Source of the DNA: Bacillus gaemokensis
GTDB taxonomy: Bacteria; Bacillota; Bacilli; Bacillales; Bacillaceae_G
DNA: 64,000 nucleotides
Direction of reading: 5' to 3'
Assembly (NCBI RefSeq): GCF_001590835.1
Contig: NZ_LTAQ01000012.1
Coordinates: 62,001-126,000, forward strand
The position numbers and the translations under genes are program-made. The notes beneath the pieces are model-generated. The model saw only the letters and a program-made list of their open reading frames with translations. It did no database searches and was not told the origin of the DNA. Shown here piece by piece: positions 36,126-45,757 of the stretch (positions are counted from its first letter, which is position 1; each line of letters starts with the position of its first letter).

Positions 36126-36346
36126 TTGAACAGATAATGTCAGGCATAGGCAGCCTGTTTTCATTGCCGTGGGGGTTCATCTGCTGATTTTTGTAATTAT
36201 TTTCGGTCTTGTAGCCAATACATCCTCCCTTCTTTTTAAACCAATTTTGCTCACAAAACTGATATTGTCCCAACTTATGAAATATACAGTCTTGATGAGC
36301 TGTATCAAATTTTAAAGTAATTACTATTTCTTAGACTAAGATACTG

Positions 36347-36472
36347 GTGAAGGAACGTCTTGAATAACAAGCGAAAGAAATGGGTGCCAATACAATTGTA
36401 GGTCTTCGCTTTGAAATGGCGACAGGACAAGGTTCTTCAGAATTAATTGGTTACGGCTGTTATTGTGAAATA
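36347..36472 (+). pseudogene. Remnant of a YbjQ/UPF0145 (heavy-metal-binding domain, DUF74) gene
   Basis: The frame reads VKERLE, a stop at 36365-36367, then QAKEMGANTIVGLRFEMATG and SSELIGYGCYCEI. This is the conserved C-terminal half of the YbjQ family (MGANAIVGxRFE; AYGTA). The N-terminal half is not found in the 200 bases upstream, so the gene is both truncated and stopped. A terminator directly after it was probably its own. Confidence 0.7.
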
Positions 36473-36474
36473 AT

Positions 36475-36506
36475 GAAAACTCGCGTTATTTGCGCGAGTT
36501 TTTTCA
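36475..36506 (+). terminator. Terminator after the YbjQ remnant
   Basis: Stem AAAACTCGCG/CGCGAGTTTT with a 6-base loop and T-rich tail. Confidence 0.8.
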
Positions 36507-36569
36507 TATAAATGAATATAGGATGACATCTTAAAATATAGTAAAATTTTCTATAGAGGAGGGGGAGGG

Positions 36570-37199
36570 TTGAGAGTTTTCATTTGTATTGCCTTAGTGG
36601 TCTGTATATGTATGTTCATAAGCTTACGGTTTTTGCAAAAGCAATTTCCAGATAAAAAATATGATGTTTTTTTATCTATCGTAGTAACTGCAGCAGGAAT
36701 TTTTCTTATGCTATATGGTGCTTACGGTGTTGATATTTCGATTGGTAAAAATTTATGGTATATAGGGATGTTTATAGTAATCGGGTCTGTAACGGGTACC
36801 TTAATAAATATAACTATAAGGGTTGGAAGGAAACAAGGTAGGTATAAATTCCATGTTGTTGGTCACGTGATAGGGTTTTTAGGATGTGCCATACAAGTCA
36901 TAATTTATTTTTATCAAGAATATCAGTGGACTTTCTTTGATATAGAAAAGGTTTTTATTTTTATTATGGTTATGGTATCTATACTATTTGTGTGTATTGC
37001 AGTGTTTCTTCATCGGATTTTTTTCATGTGTGCTGCAATTTTCCCAAGTTTATATGCAATGATATACTTATCTATTCCTTGGATGATAGTAAGTAATAGC
37101 TTGCTTGTAATAGCTGCTTTGCTTATGACAACAGAGTATGAAAAGAAAAAACGGGTAGATAAACGTGTAGAATATTTTAGGGGAAAAGGTTATTTATAA
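36570..37199 (+). CDS. Hypothetical membrane protein
   Basis: A 209-residue protein with six to seven hydrophobic segments and a basic C-terminal tail (EKKKRVDKRVEYFRGKGYL). I do not recognise the family. It starts with TTG after a very strong GAGGAGGGGGAGG, which decides the start. It is a single gene, between a pseudogene terminator and the S-box leader. Confidence 0.75.
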   Translation: MRVFICIALVVCICMFISLRFLQKQFPDKKYDVFLSIVVTAAGIFLMLYGAYGVDISIGKNLWYIGMFIVIGSVTGTLINITIRVGRKQGRYKFHVVGHVIGFLGCAIQVIIYFYQEYQWTFFDIEKVFIFIMVMVSILFVCIAVFLHRIFFMCAAIFPSLYAMIYLSIPWMIVSNSLLVIAALLMTTEYEKKKRVDKRVEYFRGKGYL

Positions 37200-37326
37200 T
37201 AGTATCTTAATATAATTAAAATTTTTAGAATAAACGATTAAATTGTTAATAAAATCTTTTGTAAAGATTCAGAAAGATAATTGACATTAGGAAATTATTG
37301 CTATAAAATCAACGGTAATTGCATAG

Positions 37327-37494
37327 TCTTATCAAGAAAAGGTGGAGGGACAGGCCCTATGAAACCTTGGCAACAGCCGAATAGCGGAATTGTGCCAAAT
37401 CCTGCAGGTAATAAACCCTGAGAGATAAGAAAGAGACTCTAGAGCGTGTTTTCAAACTGCTTCTTTCTTGTTCGGGAAAGAAGCAGTTTTTTTA
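37327..37494 (+). promoter_or_regulatory. SAM-I riboswitch (S-box) with terminator, upstream of metY
   Basis: The aptamer (37327-37431) has all S-box marks. P1 is TCTTATC/GATAAGA; GGTGGAGGGAC and GGCCCTATGAAACC form the conserved core; GGCAACAG and the GCAGGTAATAAACCCTGAGAG block follow. The expression platform is a 14-bp terminator (37455-37468 with 37476-37489) with T7. When SAM is bound the transcript should stop before metY-metA. Confidence 0.95.
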
Positions 37495-37523
37495 TTTTCT
37501 ATGAAACGAAAGGAGAATGAGAC

Positions 37524-38822
37524 ATGGGAGAATCATGGGGAAAGGGAACCATTTGTGTGCAAGGTGGTTATACACCAAAAAATGGTGAGCCGCGTGTTTT
37601 ACCGCTTTATCAAAGTACGACGTACAAATATGATACGTCAGATGAATTGGCGGCACTCTTTAACTTAGAGGCAGAAGGTTACATTTATACACGTATTGGA
37701 AATCCGACACTTGCAGCATTTGAGCAGAAGTTAGCAGAATTAGAGGGTGGAGTCGGAGCTGTTGCAACAGCTTCTGGCCAGGCTGCCATTATGCTTGCTG
37801 TTCTAAATATTTGTAGCAGTGGTGATCATTTGCTATGCTCTTCAACGGTATACGGAGGGACATTTAACCTATTTGGGGTAAGTCTACGTAAACTGGGCAT
37901 TGATGTTACATTCTTTAATCCAAACTTAACAGCTGATGAAGTTGTGGCACTTGCCAATGATAAAACAAAGTTAATTTATGCAGAATCACTTGGAAATCCA
38001 GCGATGAATGTTTTAAATTTTAAAGAGTTTTCAAAGGCTGCAAAAGAGTTAGAAGTACCGTTTATCGTTGATAACACGTTAGCAACACCTTATCTATGCC
38101 AAGCGTTTGAGCACGGAGCAAATATTATTGTCCATTCTACAACGAAGTATATTGATGGTCATGCAAGTTCATTAGGTGGGATTGTTATTGATGGTGGAAA
38201 CTTTGATTGGAAGAATGGTAAATATCCAGAGCTTGTCGAACCAGATCCAAGTTATCACGGTGTAAGTTATGTACAGAATTTTGGGGCAGCAGCGTATATT
38301 GTAAAAGCACGTGTTCAGTTATTAAGAGACTATGGTAACTGTATGAGCCCATTCAATGCGTATATTAGCAATATTGGTTTAGAAACATTGCATTTACGAA
38401 TGGAGCGTCATAGTGAAAATGCTCTTGCTGTTGCAAAGTGGCTTGCTAATCATGAACGTATTGAGTGGGTGAACTATCCGGGATTAGAAAATAATGAAAA
38501 TTATCCGTTGGTGCAAAAGTATTTAGCAAAAGGGGCAAGTGGTGTTTTAACGTTTGGGATTAAAGGTGGATTAGAACCTGCGAAAGAGTTCATTGCAAAT
38601 GTGAAGTTGGCAACGCTCGTGACACATGTAGCAGATGCAAGAACATGTGTGATTCATCCTGCTAGTACAACGCACAGACAATTAACTGAGGAAGATCAGC
38701 GCCTAGCTGGTGTTACATCTGATTTAATTCGCTTATCGGTCGGTATAGAAGATGTTTCTGATATTATTGCTGACTTACAAGCAGCTTTAGTTGGGGGCAA
38801 AGCACATGCCGATCATAGTTGA
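37524..38822 (+). CDS. metY: O-acetylhomoserine sulfhydrylase/aminocarboxypropyltransferase (MetY)
   Basis: A 432-residue PLP enzyme of the Cys/Met metabolism family. [11 protein letters not shown] and [22 protein letters not shown] are near the N-terminus, TASGQAA binds the cofactor phosphate, and the Schiff-base Lys is in [10 protein letters not shown]. The length (about 430 instead of 380-400) marks the sulfhydrylase branch. It makes homocysteine directly from O-acetylhomoserine and sulfide. AAAGGAG precedes the ATG. It is under the S-box and overlaps metA by 17 bases. Confidence 0.95.
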   Translation: MGESWGKGTICVQGGYTPKNGEPRVLPLYQSTTYKYDTSDELAALFNLEAEGYIYTRIGNPTLAAFEQKLAELEGGVGAVATASGQAAIMLAVLNICSSGDHLLCSSTVYGGTFNLFGVSLRKLGIDVTFFNPNLTADEVVALANDKTKLIYAESLGNPAMNVLNFKEFSKAAKELEVPFIVDNTLATPYLCQAFEHGANIIVHSTTKYIDGHASSLGGIVIDGGNFDWKNGKYPELVEPDPSYHGVSYVQNFGAAAYIVKARVQLLRDYGNCMSPFNAYISNIGLETLHLRMERHSENALAVAKWLANHERIEWVNYPGLENNENYPLVQKYLAKGASGVLTFGIKGGLEPAKEFIANVKLATLVTHVADARTCVIHPASTTHRQLTEEDQRLAGVTSDLIRLSVGIEDVSDIIADLQAALVGGKAHADHS

Positions 38823-39711
38823 TAAAGATTTACCAGCTCGCAAAGTATTACAAAAGGAAAATATTTTTGTCATGACGAAAGAGCGAGCAGAAACACAGGA
38901 TATACGTGCTTTAAAAATTGCCATTTTGAACTTAATGCCAACAAAGCAAGAAACAGAAGCTCAATTGCTGCGATTAATCGGTAATACACCGCTGCAATTG
39001 GATGTGCATTTGCTTCATATGGAGTCCCATACATCCCGCAATGTAGCACAGGAACATTTAACAAGTTTTTATAAGACATTTCGTGATATTGAAGAGGAAA
39101 AATTTGATGGGCTTATTATTACAGGGGCTCCGGTTGAAACACTTCCTTTTGAAGATGTAGATTATTGGGAAGAGCTTGGACGTATTATGGAATATTCAAA
39201 AACGAATGTAACATCCACGCTGCATATTTGCTGGGGGGCACAAGCGGGTTTGTATTATCACTATGGAATTCCGAAATACCCACTTGAAGATAAGATGTTT
39301 GGTGTATTCGAACATGAAGTACAGGAACAACATGTGAAGCTATTACAAGGGTTTGATGAACTGTTTTTTGCACCGCATTCTCGCCATACAGAAGTGCGTG
39401 AGGCGGACATTGAAAAAGTGAAAGAACTGACGTTACTAGCGACGTCAGAAGAAGCAGGTGTTCATCTTGTTATGGGGCAAGATGGAAAGCATATTTTCGC
39501 TCTTGGTCACAGTGAATATTGTTGTGATACGCTAAAACAGGAATATGAACGAGATCGGCAAAAAGGGTTAGAGATTGAGATTCCAAAAAATTATTTTAAA
39601 CATAATAATCCAGATGAAAGACCGCTTGTGAGATGGCGAAGTCATGGGAATTTATTATTTTCAAATTGGCTCAACTACTATGTGTACCAAGAAACCCCCT
39701 ATATTTTGTAA
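38806..39711 (+). CDS. metA: Homoserine O-acetyltransferase (MetA)
   Basis: A 301-residue enzyme of the MetA fold, activating homoserine for methionine synthesis. The nucleophile C142 (HICWGAQAG) and the His-x-Glu of the triad (LGHSEYC) are present. Residue 111 is Glu ([10 protein letters not shown]), the feature shown in B. cereus MetA to give acetyl-CoA instead of succinyl-CoA use. That agrees with the O-acetylhomoserine-using MetY upstream. The ATG at 38806 follows TTGGGGGC; it overlaps metY and shares the S-box. Confidence 0.94.
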   Translation: MPIIVDKDLPARKVLQKENIFVMTKERAETQDIRALKIAILNLMPTKQETEAQLLRLIGNTPLQLDVHLLHMESHTSRNVAQEHLTSFYKTFRDIEEEKFDGLIITGAPVETLPFEDVDYWEELGRIMEYSKTNVTSTLHICWGAQAGLYYHYGIPKYPLEDKMFGVFEHEVQEQHVKLLQGFDELFFAPHSRHTEVREADIEKVKELTLLATSEEAGVHLVMGQDGKHIFALGHSEYCCDTLKQEYERDRQKGLEIEIPKNYFKHNNPDERPLVRWRSHGNLLFSNWLNYYVYQETPYIL

Positions 39712-39787
39712 GATGAACGTTATATAGTACTTGGCAACGTTTTCTTTGCAGAGATTATCTTATATTTTTCCGAATGTTCAAAATATA

Positions 39788-39816
39788 TTGTTTTTCAGAA
39801 ATTTAGCTTATATAAT
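39788..39816 (+). promoter_or_regulatory. SigA promoter of hom-thrC
   Basis: TTGTTT (39788-39793), a 17-base spacer and TATAAT (39811-39816), 40 bases before the hom start. hom-thrC is therefore not dependent on the S-box transcript. Confidence 0.65.
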
Positions 39817-39855
39817 GGCATCTAAATACAATTTTTTAGAGGGGTGGACAGTATC

Positions 39856-41151
39856 ATGAATGAAATTCAAGTGGGCTTATTGGGTCTTGGGACAGTTGGT
39901 AGCGGTGTGGTTCGTATTATTACGGATCATCAGGATCGATTGATGCACCAAGTAGGTTGCCCAGTTAAAGTAGCAAAAGTATTAGTGCAAAGTATCGAAA
40001 AAGAGCGAGAGGTCCATGTACCACCTACTCTATTAACGCAACATGCAAATGAAATTATAGATAATCCTGATATTGATGTTGTCATTGAAGTGATGGGTGG
40101 TATTCAGGAAGCAAAAGCATACATTTTACAAGCCTTAAGTAATGGGAAACATGTTGTGACTGCCAATAAAGATTTAATGGCATTGCACGGGGCAGAACTT
40201 TTGACAGTGGCAAAAGAGAATAAAGCGGACTTATTTTACGAGGCAAGTGTAGCTGGAGGAATTCCAATCTTGCGAAGCATTGTAGAGGGGCTTTCTTCAG
40301 ATCTTATTACGAAAGTGATGGGAATTGTAAATGGAACAACAAACTTTATTCTGACAAAAATGTCTGACGAAGGGAGAGCGTATGAAGACGTGTTAAAAGA
40401 AGCGCAGCAGCTTGGATTTGCGGAAGCAGATCCAACATCAGATGTAGAAGGTTTAGATGCAGCAAGAAAAATGACAATTTTAGCTACTCTTGGTTTCTCT
40501 ACAAATGTAGAGCTTGGGGATGTGAAGGTAAAAGGGATTACTTCTATTACAGAGGAAGATATTGCGTACAGCAAAAGCTTAGGATATACAATTAAATTAA
40601 TTGGACTCGCGAAGCGTGATGGGGAAAAGTTAGAAGTAACAGTTGAACCGACATTACTTCCTAATGCACATCCTCTTGCAGCTGTTCAAAATGAATATAA
40701 TGCCGTATATGTATATGGTGAAGCGGTGGGAGAAACGATGTTTTATGGACCTGGCGCGGGAAGCTTGCCAACAGCGACAGCGGTTGTCTCTGATTTAGTT
40801 GCGGTAATGCAAAATGTGCGCCTTGGTGTAAATGGAAATAGTGCTGTTTCTCCGCAGTATGAGAAAGTATTGAAAGAGTCAGATGAAATTTTTGTGAAGA
40901 AGTTTTTACGCCTACATGTAAGAGATGAGATTGGTGTATTTGCAAAAATTACATCCTTATTCTCTGAGCGTGGTATTAGTCTCGAAAAAATTATTCAGAT
41001 GCCGCTTGGGGAGAAAGGAAAAGCTGAGATTGTTATCGTAACACATCGTGCATCTCTTGCAGATTATGAATATATTTTACATATATTGGAGGAGTACGAA
41101 GAAATAGATTGTGTGAAAGCAAACTATCGAATCGAAGGGGATGCTAAGTAA
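39856..41151 (+). CDS. hom: Homoserine dehydrogenase
   Basis: A 431-residue enzyme. It has an N-terminal NAD(P)-binding motif ([13 protein letters not shown]), the catalytic core with [11 protein letters not shown] and EGLDAARK, and a C-terminal ACT domain (about 355-431: [19 protein letters not shown]) for feedback control. It makes homoserine for both threonine and methionine, linking the S-box operon before it to thrC after it. The ATG at 39856 follows AGGGGTGG; a GTG 12 bases earlier overlaps that site. The stop codon overlaps the thrC start (TAATG). Confidence 0.95.
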   Translation: MNEIQVGLLGLGTVGSGVVRIITDHQDRLMHQVGCPVKVAKVLVQSIEKEREVHVPPTLLTQHANEIIDNPDIDVVIEVMGGIQEAKAYILQALSNGKHVVTANKDLMALHGAELLTVAKENKADLFYEASVAGGIPILRSIVEGLSSDLITKVMGIVNGTTNFILTKMSDEGRAYEDVLKEAQQLGFAEADPTSDVEGLDAARKMTILATLGFSTNVELGDVKVKGITSITEEDIAYSKSLGYTIKLIGLAKRDGEKLEVTVEPTLLPNAHPLAAVQNEYNAVYVYGEAVGETMFYGPGAGSLPTATAVVSDLVAVMQNVRLGVNGNSAVSPQYEKVLKESDEIFVKKFLRLHVRDEIGVFAKITSLFSERGISLEKIIQMPLGEKGKAEIVIVTHRASLADYEYILHILEEYEEIDCVKANYRIEGDAK

Positions 41152-42209
41152 TGTGGAAAGGTTTACTTGCTGAGTATAAGGAATTTCTTCCTATTACAGA
41201 ACAGACACCACCTTTAACATTACATGAAGGTAATACACCACTGATCTTATTAGAAAATCTGTCAGCTCGTTGGGGTGTGACGATTTATGGGAAAATAGAA
41301 GGTGCAAATCCGAGCGGTTCCTTTAAAGACCGCGGTATGGTGATGGCTGTAGCGAAGGCGAAAGAAGCTGGAAGCGGTGCGGTAATTTGTGCATCAACAG
41401 GTAATACGTCTGCTTCTGCAGCAGCATACGCGGCGAGAGCTGGATTATCATGTATCGTGATCATTCCAAATGGGAAGATTGCCTATGGTAAATTGGCGCA
41501 AGCTGTCATGTATGGTGCTGAAATTGTAAGCATTGATGGAAATTTTGACCATGCACTGCAAATCGTATGTAACCTCAGCGCGTCATCACCAATTACACTT
41601 GTGAATTCCGTTAATCCATACCGGATTGAGGGACAAAAAACAGCTGCATTTGAAATTTGTGATGCGCTAGGAAAGGCTCCGGATATTTTAGCTATTCCTG
41701 TTGGAAATGCTGGTAATATTACAGCATATTGGAAAGGTTTCGCAGAATATCATGAAAGACTTGGAACTGGTTTACCAAAGATGCATGGTTTTGAAGCAGA
41801 AGGCGCGGCTGCGATCGTACGAGGACATAAAATTGAGAATCCCGAAACAGTTGCAACAGCCATTCGTATTGGAAACCCAGCAAGTTGGGAAAAGGCTATT
41901 TTGGCTGCAGAGCAATCACAAGGAAAGATTGATGAAGTGACAGATGCAGAAATTCTTGAGGCGTACGAATCGCTAGCGAAGTACGAAGGAATCTTTGCTG
42001 AGCCAGCTTCTTGTGCATCTCTTGCTGGGATTTATAAGCAGGTGCAGAGCGGTGGAATTGCGAAGGGAAGTCAAGTTGTGGTGGTGTTAACAGGGAATGG
42101 CTTGAAAGATCCAAATATCGCAATCGACACGAAACAGATTCAGCCGATTGTATTGCCAAATGATGAGAAGGTTGTCTTTGATTATATTCAGGGAGCTGTT
42201 TTTCAGTGA
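41151..42209 (+). CDS. thrC: Threonine synthase
   Basis: A 352-residue PLP enzyme. The Schiff-base Lys is in [11 protein letters not shown], the phosphate loop is VGNAGNI, and [17 protein letters not shown] is conserved. It converts O-phosphohomoserine to threonine. Its ATG overlaps the hom stop by one base. The usual third gene thrB (homoserine kinase) does not follow: the next gene is on the other strand and unrelated. A second hom-thrC-thrB set elsewhere is likely. Confidence 0.95.
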   Translation: MWKGLLAEYKEFLPITEQTPPLTLHEGNTPLILLENLSARWGVTIYGKIEGANPSGSFKDRGMVMAVAKAKEAGSGAVICASTGNTSASAAAYAARAGLSCIVIIPNGKIAYGKLAQAVMYGAEIVSIDGNFDHALQIVCNLSASSPITLVNSVNPYRIEGQKTAAFEICDALGKAPDILAIPVGNAGNITAYWKGFAEYHERLGTGLPKMHGFEAEGAAAIVRGHKIENPETVATAIRIGNPASWEKAILAAEQSQGKIDEVTDAEILEAYESLAKYEGIFAEPASCASLAGIYKQVQSGGIAKGSQVVVVLTGNGLKDPNIAIDTKQIQPIVLPNDEKVVFDYIQGAVFQ

Positions 42210-42216
42210 AATAGAT

Positions 42217-42252
42217 GAAGCTTATTGAGCATGATGCTCAATAGGCTTTTTT
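42217..42252. terminator. Bidirectional terminator between thrC and the YczE-family gene
   Basis: Stem TATTGAGCAT/ATGCTCAATA extended by G-U and G-C pairs, with T6 on the plus strand. It includes the stop of the minus-strand gene. Confidence 0.75.
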
Positions 42253-42851
42253 ACGCTCAAAACCTTTGTACCGATCTGAATAAATGCTTGAATAATCCAG
42301 CCTGTTGTAAAGGAAAGGATAATCGTTCCGAAATAAATAGGTCCATCTAATAAAAAGCTACATATTAAAAATAAAAAGGCCAATGAAATCTCTGTTCTAC
42401 GAAATGTCCACTTTTTCTTTTCAGCCATGGTTAAGACGAATGCCTCTTGCGGTGCGGCACAAAGCTGTGTTGATACATAAATGCCGATTCCAGCTCCAAC
42501 AAATAGATTTCCGCAAATAAGTGTTATATATTTTGGAAGAGAGCGTATTGAATCCATAATGATAGTAATTGATCCAATCCAATCAACAAAAATAGAAATA
42601 AGGATCATAGTTACAATTGTACCGATTGTAATATGCTTTTTATTTAAGAGGAGCACAATAAGTGTAAAAGAAAAGTTAATCATAAAAATCCAGAATCCAA
42701 TACTTATCCCGAAATTTTGATATAGTGCAATAAAGAATGAATCATAAGGACTGAGTCCAAAGGAAGTAATAGTTGTCATCATGTTAATGCCAAGGGAGAG
42801 AATGAGTAAGCCGCCGATAAAAAATATATATTCTAGTTTGAGTCGTATCAT
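42222..42851 (-). CDS. YczE/YyaS/YitT family membrane protein
   Basis: A 209-residue protein with five hydrophobic segments. SLGINMMTTITSFGLSPYDSFFIALYQNFGISIGFW and GAGIGIYVSTQLCAAPQEAF are the family signatures. The function is unknown; the B. subtilis YczE relative is linked to surfactin and bacillaene production. The ATG at 42851 has GAAAGGA at good distance; a TTG at 42860 is too close. It is divergent from a LacI-type regulator with a palindrome between them. Confidence 0.8.
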   Translation of the reverse strand: MIRLKLEYIFFIGGLLILSLGINMMTTITSFGLSPYDSFFIALYQNFGISIGFWIFMINFSFTLIVLLLNKKHITIGTIVTMILISIFVDWIGSITIIMDSIRSLPKYITLICGNLFVGAGIGIYVSTQLCAAPQEAFVLTMAEKKKWTFRRTEISLAFLFLICSFLLDGPIYFGTIILSFTTGWIIQAFIQIGTKVLSVKKPIEHHAQ

Positions 42852-42898
42852 ATATTTCAAATCCTTTCTGAACGTATTTGCTAGGAAAGGATATAATG

Positions 42899-42912
42899 TG
42901 GAAAGCTTACCA
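42899..42912. promoter_or_regulatory. Palindromic operator between the YczE-family and LacI genes
   Basis: TGGAAAGCTTACCA is symmetric at 12 of 14 positions around a central GC step, like LacI/GalR operators. It lies in the 119-base divergent promoter region, 59 bases before the LacI-type gene. Confidence 0.5.
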
Positions 42913-42970
42913 GGTCAAGGGGGATTTTTACCATGGTGTATGTAAAAAAATAAAAAGGGGAAGAAATACG

Positions 42971-43948
42971 ATGGCAAATATAAAAAAGATTGCTGAAATT
43001 GCTGGTGTATCAGTCTCAACTGTGTCACGCGTACTAAATAATCATCCTTATGTAAATGAGGAAAAGAGGAAAGAAATTTTAGCAATCATTGAAGAGTTAA
43101 ACTACACTCAAAATGTGAATGCGATTCATTTAGTAAGAGGAAAAACAAATGTGATTGGTGTTTTATTACCTCATGTAAATGATCAGTATTATAGTGCCAT
43201 TATTGAAGGGATTTCTCAGGAAACAGCAAAGAAAAATTATCATATGATGCTTTGTCAGACGAATTATAGTGCTGAAAAGGAACTTGAGATTTTACATATG
43301 TTAAAAATGAAGAAGCTTGACGGCTTAATTATATGCTCTCGAATGAATGACCACAAAAAAATTGAAGAATATACAAAGTTTGGACCGATTGTAACATGTG
43401 AAGAAATAGAATCTAACTCTATTTCTAGTGTACATATTGATCACTATAAGGTGTTTTCGCAAGGGATGAAATATGTAATAGAAAATGGACATACTCATAT
43501 TGGATATTGTATTGGAAGAAATAATAGTATAAATAGTCAAAAGCGAAAACGAGCTTATGATGAAGCGCTTCAGGAAATTTCTATGAATCCCTTAGATGAA
43601 TGGAAGGTTAAAGAGTGCTTTACAGTAGAGGATGGACGTGAAGTATTAAGGGAATGGATGAACATGTCATCGAAACCGACGGCGTTTCTCGTTTCTTGTA
43701 ATCCAATTGCAGCTGGTATAGTAACGGAAGCGAAGAAGCAAGGTATTCGTATTCCAGAGGAGCTTGCAATTATCGGGTGTGATGATCAAGAGGTGGCTGA
43801 TATATTAGGGATTACAACCATTTCTCATTCTAGTAAGGCAGTTGGTACAAAAGCATTTGAATTATTATATGAGAAGATTATGGATGAAAAGGTAGACGTA
43901 AAAAATATTGAGTTATTGCCACAATTCATTAAGCGAGAAACAACATAA
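42971..43948 (+). CDS. LacI/GalR family transcriptional regulator
   Basis: A 325-residue regulator. The LacI helix-turn-helix is at residues 2-55 (IKKIAEIAGVSVSTVSRVLNNHPYVNEEKR) with a hinge, followed by a periplasmic-binding-protein-like effector domain ending in GCDDQEVADILGITTISH. The ATG at 42971 is chosen because it opens the helix-turn-helix as in the family. The most likely target is the divergent YczE-family gene; no sugar operon is adjacent. Confidence 0.9.
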   Translation: MANIKKIAEIAGVSVSTVSRVLNNHPYVNEEKRKEILAIIEELNYTQNVNAIHLVRGKTNVIGVLLPHVNDQYYSAIIEGISQETAKKNYHMMLCQTNYSAEKELEILHMLKMKKLDGLIICSRMNDHKKIEEYTKFGPIVTCEEIESNSISSVHIDHYKVFSQGMKYVIENGHTHIGYCIGRNNSINSQKRKRAYDEALQEISMNPLDEWKVKECFTVEDGREVLREWMNMSSKPTAFLVSCNPIAAGIVTEAKKQGIRIPEELAIIGCDDQEVADILGITTISHSSKAVGTKAFELLYEKIMDEKVDVKNIELLPQFIKRETT

Positions 43949-44030
43949 TAGAGAAGATAGGAAAATCGCTTTTCAAAAAGGCGTTTGGTATAATTATGGA
44001 CAATCTATGAGGGGTAAAAGGGGTTTTGAT

Positions 44031-44843
44031 ATGAGATCAAAATTAGTAAAAGGAGTTTTACTCATTACAATTGCATCTTTTTGTTTGTTTGCATACGGTT
44101 TTATTTCAGGTATTAACGATGTGTTGAATCCAAAAGCTTCAAATTTAATTACTAAGGCAGAAACAGCGCAGGTTAAGGAAAGGAAGAAACCTGGGACACT
44201 GCAAGTCGTCAGTTTAGGTGATTCTTTAACGCGCGGCGTTGGTGATAAAGAAGGAATTGGCTATATTGGACGGGTGAAGGATGGATTGCAAAAGGATTAT
44301 AAGCAGAAGGTTGCGTTAACGAATTTAGCCGTTAGTGGTGCAAAGATGCCAGATTTGTTAAAGCAAATCGAAAGTAACGGTGCTCAGTACTCCATTAAAC
44401 AAGCAGATCTAATTGTTTTAACAATTGGAGGAAACGATTTGTTTCCGGGCTGGGAATCGCTTGGGAAAATCGATTTAGAGACATATCGCCCTAGTGCGGA
44501 AACATTTCAAAATCAGGCAAAGAAAATTGTAACGGAAATTCGTAAGTTAAATCCAGATAGCCCTATTTTTTGGCTTGGTTTATACAACCCCTTTGAGGAT
44601 GTTGAAGATTTAAAAGGTTCTTCATCCATTGTTGTAGATTGGAATGCTTCTTTAGAAAAATTAGCAGTAAATGATAAAGATGTATATATTACGCCAACCT
44701 TTGATTTGTTTCAAAATCGTGGGAAAGAATTGTTATATACGGATCACTTCCATCCGAATGAAACAGGCTACTCATATATGGCAAATCGCTTATTACAAAA
44801 CGTTGTAAGTAAGTTACAGCTAGATAGGGGAGGTGCGAAATGA
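44031..44843 (+). CDS. SGNH/GDSL hydrolase, secreted or membrane-anchored
   Basis: A 270-residue protein with one N-terminal membrane segment (about 7-28) and an extracytoplasmic SGNH domain. Block I is VVSLGDSLTRG, block III is GGNDLF, and block V is DHFHPNETGY with the catalytic Asp-His. It is an esterase or lipase of unknown substrate (YbhC/LipC-like). It shares a four-base ATGA overlap with the ABC ATPase gene, so the three genes up to 46742 form one operon. Confidence 0.87.
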   Translation: MRSKLVKGVLLITIASFCLFAYGFISGINDVLNPKASNLITKAETAQVKERKKPGTLQVVSLGDSLTRGVGDKEGIGYIGRVKDGLQKDYKQKVALTNLAVSGAKMPDLLKQIESNGAQYSIKQADLIVLTIGGNDLFPGWESLGKIDLETYRPSAETFQNQAKKIVTEIRKLNPDSPIFWLGLYNPFEDVEDLKGSSSIVVDWNASLEKLAVNDKDVYITPTFDLFQNRGKELLYTDHFHPNETGYSYMANRLLQNVVSKLQLDRGGAK

Positions 44844-45757
44844 CGACGATATTATCAGTGCGGAATGTGAAAAAGGTTATTGGTAAAAAAACACTTGTGG
44901 AGAATATTTCGTTTGATGTGGAACAAGGAGAAGTGTTTGGATTCTTAGGCCCAAACGGAGCAGGGAAAACGACGACAATTCGGATGCTAGTTGGACTTAT
45001 TAAAGCAACTGAAGGAACGATTTCTATTGGTGGCTACAATATTAAAGAGAATTTTCGAGAAGCAATGCGTCAAATCGGTAGTATTGTTGAAAATCCAGAA
45101 CTTTATACATATTTAACAGGCTGGGAAAATTTAAAGCAGTTCGCACGTATGCTTGGTGGCATATCAGATGAACGTATTATAGAAATTGCGAAAATGGTTC
45201 ATTTAGATGAACGCATTCACGATAAAGTAAAAACGTATTCCCTCGGTATGAAACAGCGCCTTGGGATTGCACAGGCTCTTCTTGGAAATCCAAAGCTTCT
45301 TATACTAGATGAACCGACAAACGGATTAGATCCTGCTGGTATAAGAGAGATGAGAGAGTTTATACATAAGCTCGTGAAAGAAGAAAATATGAGTGTATTT
45401 ATTTCGAGTCACTTACTTAGTGAAGTACAAATGATATGTGATCGCGTTGCAATTATTCATAAGGGCAAAATGATTACGGTTGCGCCTATTGAGGAATTGA
45501 TAAAAACTGCGAGCGATCGTGTTGAGTGGGTTGTCACGCCAATAGCACAAGCAAAGGATATATTAGAGGCAGCAGAGGAAGTAAGTGAAATTATTTTAGA
45601 TAATGAACGGTTATTGTGCCGGATGGACACTTTATCGATTAGTGCCTGGAATAAGCGCTTTGTAGAAAACGGAATAGATGTGCATAGTGTGAAAGAGCTT
45701 GTGTTTACGTTAGAAGATTTATTTATTGAACTCACAAGGAGTGAGCGGCATGCGTGA
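44840..45757 (+). CDS. ABC transporter ATP-binding protein (ABC-2 exporter type)
   Basis: A 305-residue ATPase. Walker A is GPNGAGKTT, the signature is YSLGMKQRLGIAQAL and Walker B is LLILDEPTNGLDPAG. A C-terminal extension of about 80 residues follows, usual in the bacitracin/antibiotic-export group (BcrA, CcmA-like). It overlaps the hydrolase upstream and the permease downstream. Confidence 0.92.
   Translation: MTTILSVRNVKKVIGKKTLVENISFDVEQGEVFGFLGPNGAGKTTTIRMLVGLIKATEGTISIGGYNIKENFREAMRQIGSIVENPELYTYLTGWENLKQFARMLGGISDERIIEIAKMVHLDERIHDKVKTYSLGMKQRLGIAQALLGNPKLLILDEPTNGLDPAGIREMREFIHKLVKEENMSVFISSHLLSEVQMICDRVAIIHKGKMITVAPIEELIKTASDRVEWVVTPIAQAKDILEAAEEVSEIILDNERLLCRMDTLSISAWNKRFVENGIDVHSVKELVFTLEDLFIELTRSERHA

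Noticed and set aside
36082-36273. Minus-strand open frame of 63 codons after azoR
   Set aside because: It overlaps the azoR terminator, shows no recognisable family and has no clear ribosome site.
39712-39855. Possible T-box or threonine attenuator before hom
   Set aside because: No T-box sequence, specifier stem or terminator is present; only a SigA-type promoter was found.
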